Origin: Notamacropus eugenii
Taxonomy: Eukaryota > Chordata > Mammalia > Diprotodontia > Macropodidae
DNA: 64,000 nucleotides
NCBI RefSeq assembly: GCF_028372415.1
Contig: NC_092876.1
Location: 220,707,528-220,771,527, forward strand
Direction of reading: 5' to 3'
Shown here: positions 57,790 to 64,000 of the stretch, piece after piece
Layout of the letters: each line of letters opens with the position of its first letter
Numbering within the stretch: position 1 is the stretch's first letter
Position numbers and translations under genes: made by a program
Notes under the pieces: model-generated
Seen by the model: the letters and a program-made list of their open reading frames with translations, nothing else
What the model was told of the DNA's origin: nothing
Database searches by the model: none

Positions 57790-58005
57790 TGTTGTTAAGT
57801 TGTTTTAGTGGTGTCCAACTCTTTGTGACCCCATTTTGGGGTTTTCTTGGCAAAGTTTCTCCATCTCCAGCATATTTTACTGATGAGGAACTGAGGTAAA
57901 CAGAGTTATGCAACTTGCTCAGAGTCATACAGTTAGTAAGTGTCTGAGGACAGATTTAAACTCATGAAAATGAGTAATCCACTCTGCCATATAGTTTCCC
58001 CCTAG
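57790..58005 (-). mobile_element. tRNA-RTE SINE (antisense)
   Basis: 'gttgttaagttgttttagtg', 'gaccccattttggggttttc', 'gatgaggaactgaggtaaac', 'catacagttagtaagtgtct'. Antisense copy within L2. Confidence 0.87.
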
Positions 58006-58134
58006 CATGTCTGCTGACCTCCAGTCTCACATCTTTGTCTTTGAGACATCTTGAATTGGATGTCCAGTAGACATCATAAACTCAACATGTCCAAAACTGA
58101 ACTCATCTTTCCCCCTAAATTTCCCCCCCTCTTT

Positions 58135-58440
58135 GGGCAGCTAGGTGGTGCAGTGGATAGAGCACCACTGCAGGAGTCAGGAGGACCTGAGTTCAAATTT
58201 CACCTCATACACTTAACACTCACTAGCTGTGTGACCTTGGACAGGTCATTTAACCCCAGTTGCTTCATCCTGGGTCATCTCCAGTCATCCTGATGAGTAT
58301 CTGGTCACTGGATTCAGATGGTTCTAGAGGAGAAGTGAGGCTGGTGACCTGCACAGCCCTTCCTCACTCAAAACAAAGTCAAATGCAAGTCATGTCATCA
58401 TTTCTCTGATGGCATGGTTTTTTTCAGCAATGAAGGACAC
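58135..58440 (+). mobile_element. Complete tRNA-headed, RTE-tailed SINE
   Basis: A full-length example: tRNA-like head from 'gggcagctaggtggtgcag' with an A-box region (TGGTGCAGTGG, about 58,146-58,156) and B-box region (GAGTTCAAATTTC, about 58,190-58,202), 'gctgtgtgaccttggacagg', then the RTE-type tail 'ccagtcatcctgatgagtat' to 'gcaatgaaggacac'. Transcription would be by RNA polymerase III from the internal boxes. Inserted into L2 within a C-rich target. Confidence 0.93.
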
Positions 58441-59275
58441 ACCCCTTCCCCCCCCCCCCCCTTATCTTCACTATTACTGTAGAAGGCAACACCATCTTCC
58501 CAGTCTTTCAGGCTTCAAACTAGATATCCTGGATTCCTCATTATCTCTAATCAGTGCTCTCCCTCCCACCCCGTTAATTGCCAAGACCTGTTGATTTTAC
58601 CTTTACAATAATTCTTGAATATTCTTCTTTCTCTCCTCTGACCCCCCACTCTAGTGAAGGCTCTAAACTTCACACTTGGACTGTTGCAATAGCTGGTGGT
58701 TGGTCTGCCTGCCTCTATCCTGCCCACTCCAAATCATTCCCCATTGAATCACCAGAGTGATTTTCCTACATCACAGGTCTGACCATGTCGGCCCCCTAAC
58801 TCAGTAGACTCCAGTGGCTCCCTTTCATCTCCAAGATCAAAAACAGAATCTTCTATTTGGCATTTAAAGTTCTTCATGACTTAGCCTTCTCCTACCTTTT
58901 CATTCTTATGAACCTTCATTCCATATACCCTTAAGTCCAGTAACAGTGACCTCCTTGCTGTTCCTGAACAAGACATTCCATCTCTCTTTCCCAAACATTT
59001 TCTCTGTCTCCCCTTCCTGGAATGCTCTCCCTCTTCATCTCTGCCCACTGGCTTTCCTGGCTTTCTTTAAGTCCCAACTAAAATTCCATCATTTATAGGA
59101 AGCCTCTCCCAACCCTCTTAATTCTATTGCCTTCTCTCTCTTATTTCCTATGTATATAGCTTACTTTGTATATATGTGTTTGCATGTTGTCTCCTCTGTT
59201 AGATTGTGGTCTCCTTTGAGGGCAAGGACTGTCTTTTCTCTCTTCTTGTATCTCCAGTGCTTGGTATGGCACCTG

Positions 59276-60060
59276 ACTGACTGATAGATGGAGACTTGAA
59301 GCAAGAAATTAAGAGGACATTGTAATTGTGCAACAATGCACAATGATGAGGGCTTTAGCTAATTGGGGTGGTGGCCATGTGAGTGCAGTGAAGTACCAAA
59401 TATGTACCATACTGTGAGCTTAAAAGTGATGTCACTTATCAACTTGAATCTGAGAGTCTGATTACAAGTGTAATGCTTTATATAAATGATTCTTCCATTA
59501 TATCGTTTTGAAAATGTGGGAGAAACAGAGAGTAGCCAGTTTGACTGGACTGTGGAGAGGCTGGGAAGGGAAGTAATGTCTAATAAGTCCAGAAAGAGAA
59601 GTTGTGGCTAAGATGTAAAGGACTTCAAAAGACAACCAGAGGCAGATGGTAGCTACTGGAAAAGGGTAGTGACATGGTTAGATCTGCATTTAAGAACACT
59701 CACTTTGGCAGCTGTGTGATTGGAGGCTGGACTGGAGTGCAAAGAGAAAGGTGATGGGTGACAAAGAACTGAACTAAGGTTCAGTTAAGGTGATTTGTGA
59801 CTACAGAGAAAGGGCTGATATGACAGACTTTTGAAGTAGATATGGCGTGATTTGGCAACTAAGTACATATATATAGGGAAAGAAAGAGGAAAGAGTTTGA
59901 GGTTATCACTGAAGTTACAAACCTTGGAGACTACAAATGTGATGGTACCCTTGATAGTAGTAGGGAATTTGATTGAAGATTAGGTTTGGGGGGCATGTTG
60001 AGTTAAAGATGTCCTGGGACATTGAGTTTGAAATATCCAATGAGAAGTTTAGTGATTGTG
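59276..60060 (-). mobile_element. L2 fragment (antisense)
   Basis: 'ggggtggtggccatgtgagt', 'agccagtttgactggactgt', 'gtagtgacatggttagatct', 'cattgagtttgaaatatcca'. Parts are out of consensus order, so two old copies may be joined here. Confidence 0.7.
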
Positions 60061-60089
60061 CCTGGCATTTTTCTTCTTCCTACCTCATC

Positions 60090-60218
60090 CCCCCTTTACA
60101 GTCAGTCAGGAGCATTTATTAAGACTCTACTATGCCAGGCACTGTGCTAGGTGTTAGGGATACAGGTGTGTGTGTGTGTGTGTGTGTGTGTACACACACA
60201 CACACACATATGTGTATA

Positions 60219-60260
<42 letters not shown>

Positions 60261-62110
60261 TCCCAGTTGTCAAAGAGCTTACATTCTAATAAGGAATGCA
60301 ATGTTCTGCAAATTTGATAGTCTTCTACACAGAATAAATAGAAAATAAATGCAAGGCAGTTAAAAAAGTAGGATTCTAGTAGTTAGGGGAGTCAGGAATA
60401 CTCTCAGTAGAAAGTGATGCTTGAACTGCATCTTAAAAGAAGAGTGAGATTTTGAGGTGGAGGTGTGGAAGTACATTATAGGCATGAGGAATGGGCAGTG
60501 CAAAGGCACTGAGATGGGACCCTGGAATATCATATGTGATGAACAGAAAGAAGATTAATTCATTTGTACCCTAGCGTACATAAAGGGGAATAATGGAAAG
60601 GACTAGAAAGATAGATCGTGGCCAAGAAATGAAGGACTTTAAAAACCGAACAGGAAATCCTATTTTATCCTAGCAGCTTTAGGGAGCCACTGAAGTTTGT
60701 GGAGTCGGGTACTGACAAGGTCAGATTTATGCCTAAGAAATTCACTTTGGTATGTGTGTGGAAACTGGATTGGAGTGAGGCATTTGAGGCAAGGAGACTA
60801 ATTAGGCGGATACTGCAAAAGTCCAGATGAGAAATAATAAGTGTCTAAACTAAAGTGGTGGCTTTGTGACTAGAGAGGAACTGATAACAGATGCAATGTT
60901 AGAGGTTAAAACAGCCAGATTTAGTGAGTTTGGATATGTGAAGTAAGGAAGAGTGGGGACTTGGGGATAACACTTGAGGTTATGAACTTGAGAGGTCAGG
61001 ACAGAAATAGGGAAGTTTCATTAGGGATAGGTTTAGGATGAAGAATTACAAATTTTATTTTGAGCATGTTGATTTTGAGATGTCTCAGGGATATCTTATT
61101 GAAATGTCCAGTGGTGATGCCTGTGAATCATCTGTGTACAGGTGATAATTAAACCAATAGGAAGTGAAGAGTCTGCCAAGGGAGAGACTGTAAAGAGAGA
61201 ATAGGACCTAGGACAGAGCCAGAGGGTATTGAAACGGGGAATCCACCAGAAAAGGTAACTGAGAAGGAAGGATAAGAAAAATAGAGAAGAGAGTATTCAA
61301 CAGTGTCAGGTATTACAGAAAGATGTCAAAAGGAATGAGGATTGGGAAAAGAATATCAGGTTTGGTGATGAGATTTTAAAGGCAGTTTCATTTTAGTGAT
61401 AAGATCAAAAGACATATTGCAAAAAGCTGAGTGACAGAAGAGGAAATGGAATCAAGGAGTGTAGACAGATTTTTTTCTAAGCATTGAGTGAGAGAGGGAG
61501 AAGACCTGTGGAGTGATGACTTGAGTAGATGGCAGGGTCTAGGGAAGTTTTTTTTGTTTCTTTTTTAAGTATGGAGGAGGTTTGTACAGGTTTGAAGGCA
61601 GTAGGGAAGGAACCATTTGGGAAAGCTCAAGGGGGCACAGTTGAAGAGGCCATTTGCTGGGAAAGACTGAGTGTGGGCTTAAGAGCCTAATAAAGATATT
61701 AGCCTGGCAAGGAGAAAGGCCACCTCATTGGAGAGAGAAGGGAGAAAAGGGAGGTCATGGCCAACATCCTCAATTTTCTCAGTAAAGCGAGAGGCAAGGT
61801 CCTCAGTTGAAAAATGGGAGAAGATAAAGGAGACTTGAGGAGAGAATAGAAAGTTTGGAGTAGCTTCTGTTCAGAATGAGAGAATCATTTTGAAAGTTAC
61901 CAACTCAGAGGTGATAACTGAAGTGTTCAGAATATAAAGTCACCAAGCAGCAGAATGTAGATAGAGATCATGGGAAAGGGAGGACAAGAAAATAGTCCTA
62001 GAAGAGGGAGAACCATGAGAATGAAGAGTCACAAAGAAAAGGTTTCAAGGAAAGTGTGGTAAAAGAAGCCCATGAAACAGATAGAGACTTCAAAGAGGAT
62101 GGTCATTAGG
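60090..62110 (-). mobile_element. L2 LINE (antisense), long copy
   Basis: Antisense L2 starting at the 3' end ('gagcatttattaagactcta', 60,110) and running through the reverse-transcriptase region (61,110-61,145; minus strand reads T-D-D-S) to about 62,110. It lies tail to tail with the sense L2 at 57,225-59,275. Confidence 0.82.
60166..60257 (+). repeat. (GT)n(AC)n(TA)n compound microsatellite
   Basis: About 25 bases of GT, then 19 of AC, then a TG/TA transition and about 40 bases of TA. The GT and AC blocks are reverse complements meeting at GTAC, giving a perfect palindrome of about 36 bases. Confidence 0.97.
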
Positions 62111-62254
62111 GACCTCTATTCAGTGCTAGTCGGGAAAAGTGTTTTTTGCTGTGATAGAACTGATGATACCAAGGTGGGGTAGAGGGGGACATGAGCCTCA
62201 AGACTTCCTTCACTAACTCTGCCCTATTTAAAATTGAAAGGTTTGAAGGGACCT

Positions 62255-62405
62255 TGGAGATTATCCTGCCCAAACCATGAGGACTGTCTAGAGGAGGACT
62301 GTGGCCTTTTATTAAGGCGATTTGTTCTGTGTAGTTTGTTTGAGGATCTAGAGTCACATGTGGCCTCAAGGCCACAGGTTACTCTTCCCAGGTCTAGAGG
62401 GGCTT
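62255..62405. mobile_element. hAT-like non-autonomous element, probable
   Basis: 'ccttttattaaggcgatttg', 'agagtcacatgtggcctcaa' and 'ggccacaggttactcttccc' match my memory of a common marsupial hAT-type MITE, including the self-complementary TGGCCTCAAGGCCA. Boundaries and duplication are not resolved. Confidence 0.5.
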
Positions 62406-62409
62406 CTTG

Positions 62410-63023
62410 TCCTTTTCTTGGTAGGTTGGTGAAACATATAAATCCCTTCTCAGAATAATGTTTTTATATCCATAAGGTAAAATATGTAGGATTAAGGAAG
62501 ATAATTATATTGAAAAATGTTTATTAAAAACAACAACCTTTTCCTCCCTCCCCTCCACCCCCAATTTCTTCTCTAATGTGCTGTCGCTTCTTTCCTGTTA
62601 GAGCTACTATTAGTGACTTGGAATTGAGAAGGTCTCCATTCCTGCTGCCAAGGCTACAGAGAATGGATAGTTCTCATGTATCCTAGGATGTAACTCTGAG
62701 TTAATTTTATTTTTAAAAAATGTTTTAAAGGATTTGGGGTGAGAGGGAGACATTTTTGTTTCAATGTGAGCCAATACTCAGACACAGTACCCCCTTCACC
62801 CAGTACATGTTCATGTAAATATCTAATCAGAATCGTTTCATGACTGCAGTGGATATAGTACTTGTCACTTTCTCTCTTTCCTAGGTTTTTTTTTGTTAAC
62901 ATATTAAAACATGTATGCTTTGACTTTAAAAATATGGTAACAAACTTGTCAATTGTATTTGACTTAAGTTTTCTTGTTGCCTTTAACGTTTTCTTTGTTT
63001 ACATTATTGGTAGTCATGGTGTA
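62410..63023. other. Unassigned intron stretch
   Basis: No repeat or exon recognised. AT-rich with two poly-T/poly-A patches. Confidence 0.4.
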
Positions 63024-63216
63024 CAGTAGCGTTGTTAAACTCACTGGCTTGCCAAACACCTTAAGTGTGGCAGAACCAAATTAAAATGTAATTGGAAAAT
63101 GTTTAGCAAAATAAGTAAAAATACAGTACAACATAGATAATATCAATTTGTGGTTTTCTAAGTCACGGTTTTTAAGACCTGCAGGGATTCATTTCTGTTT
63201 GAGTTTGACACCACTG
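63024..63216. mobile_element. hAT (Charlie-type) non-autonomous element
   Basis: Imperfect terminal inverted repeats: 'cagtagcgttgttaaactca' at the left and 'gagtttgacaccactg' at the right. The interior ('aaattaaaatgtaattggaa', 'tgtggttttctaagtcacgg') is the AT-rich body of a Charlie-type MITE common in marsupials. Non-coding. I could not see a clean 8 bp target duplication. Confidence 0.75.
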
Positions 63217-63698
63217 GTGTGTATTGTGTTGTTAGGTTTTTTTTGGCTCTTCCCTCTTCTATCTTAAAATTCATTTAAATAAAAAGCCTTGTTTTTATAC
63301 ATATCTATATATTTTATACACACAGTCTTCTCTGCCTAACGTAAACCCTGGCAACCAGTGACATAATTTTGTTTCTATAGAAAATACTTTCCCAATTCTA
63401 AAAAGATTACAAAATTAACCTTTGGAATAAAAATTACTCATTAGCTCAGGACTTCTACTCTATTATGATGATAAGAATTGAGCTTTGTGGCCTCAAAAAG
63501 CAAAATGTCTGGGGGGTGAATATTTAGATGTTATATCATGATTCTACAGTGTTGGGAAAGGATGCCTGAGGAATTAACTTCTAGTGTTCCTTAGCATTCA
63601 GAAACTACTGGGGCAAAACCTTTTGGTTTTTGTTTTGTTATTTTATCTTCATAAACATCACAGTTACACTCCACCACCACCCCCCTTTTTTTATTTAG

Positions 63699-63834
63699 GA
63701 AAAAGAGGCGAGAGAAAGAGATACTTGGGAAGAGTTGTACTTCAAAACTGCTACAAAAATCAAGAGTTTGAACTAAGAAGAATTTTTGCCAAGTTCAGCA
63801 AATTAAAGCCTGAAATATTGTAGTTAGTGACCAG
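63699..63834 (+). other. Probable second untranslated exon of the host gene
   Basis: A strong acceptor (a C/T-rich tract at 63,680-63,696 then TTTAG at 63,694-63,698) and a donor CCAG|GTGAGA at 63,834/63,835 bound 136 bases. The segment contains no ATG at all and stops in all three frames, as expected of a 5'-UTR exon rather than a coding one. It lies on the same strand as, and about 14.2 kb after, the exon 1 donor at 49,478. No recognisable repeat overlaps it. I do not recognise the gene. Confidence 0.6.
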
Positions 63835-64000
63835 GTGAGAAACACAAATATGCTTCACTTACCTGTTTTTCAGTCTGTGATAACAAGGACCTGTCTTTGG
63901 AAAATATATTGTGCTTATCTTCCCTGTAAATTCCAAATTTGATGTGCTAAATAATAACCCACATTTATAAAATGAGTAATTCTTAGGGGGCAATTTGCAC

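Larger units (their letters stand above)
57225..59275 (+). mobile_element. L2 LINE 3' half, with two SINE insertions
   Basis: Sense L2 from the reverse-transcriptase region (57,290-57,780; F-A-N-D-S-Q at about 57,757-57,775) through the C-terminus (58,020-58,780) to the 3' UTR ('tttgagggcaaggactgtct' 59,216, 'agtgcttggtatggcacctg'). SINEs interrupt it at 57,790-58,005 and 58,135-58,440. The text resumes cleanly after each. Confidence 0.87.

Noticed and set aside
58135..58210. tRNA gene
   Set aside because: The A- and B-box-like words belong to a SINE head that is followed by an RTE tail; it has no tRNA cloverleaf.

Overview
The window looks like a 64 kb piece of a marsupial nuclear genome. 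It is AT-rich and full of retroelements. The repeat mix points to marsupials: L1-derived half-LINEs (HAL1) carrying ORF1 but no ORF2, RTE elements, and tRNA-headed SINEs with RTE-type 3' tails (heads like 'gcagctaggtggtgcag', tails like 'gactgaacaacaa'). Older mammalian L2/CR1 and MIR copies are also present. I cannot name the species. Nothing bacterial, phage-like or CRISPR-like is present, and most long open frames are retroelement coding sequence or repeat artefacts.

Layout. 1-5.9 kb: old, eroded L2, MIR and L1 in AT-rich DNA. 5.9-8.7 kb: a full-length HAL1 on the + strand with target-site duplications and three stop codons in ORF1. 8.7-11.5 kb: mostly unassigned sequence with nested MIRs. 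11.5-28.4 kb: a dense nested stack. One HAL1 (-) sits inside an L1 (-). A second HAL1 (+) with about 1 kb of extra 3' sequence sits inside another, internally deleted L1 (-). A 5.2 kb L1 (+) follows. 30.4-33.1 kb: a full-length HAL1 (-) with a perfect 15 bp target-site duplication and an intact 308-residue ORF1; this is the one intact, recognisable protein-coding frame in the window. 33.3-34.4 kb: an L1 3' fragment. 34.4-38.2 kb: mostly unique sequence, including an AT-rich stretch that may be a conserved non-coding element. 38.2-43 kb: an L2 (+) split by two solo-LTR-like insertions of one family, with a third copy downstream. 43.8-46.7 kb: L2 (-), RTE-derived elements, long GT repeats and an RTE insertion with a textbook twin-priming inversion. 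49.0-49.6 kb: a CpG island promoter with CCAAT and ETS motifs and strong splice donors, taken as the untranslated first exon of a host gene on the + strand. 49.6-63.7 kb: apparently intron 1, filled with opposed L2s, SINEs, L1, a mariner-type MITE and hAT-like elements. 63,699-63,834: a probable second 5'-untranslated exon. The coding part of that gene would lie beyond the window.

How the parts relate. HAL1 supplies only an RNA-binding ORF1 protein and must borrow L1 ORF2 reverse transcriptase. The SINEs likewise borrow RTE machinery through shared 3' tails. The window holds both donors (L1, RTE) and dependants (HAL1, SINEs), all the donors being dead copies here. Target-site duplications and restored host reading at several insertions give a clear order of events.
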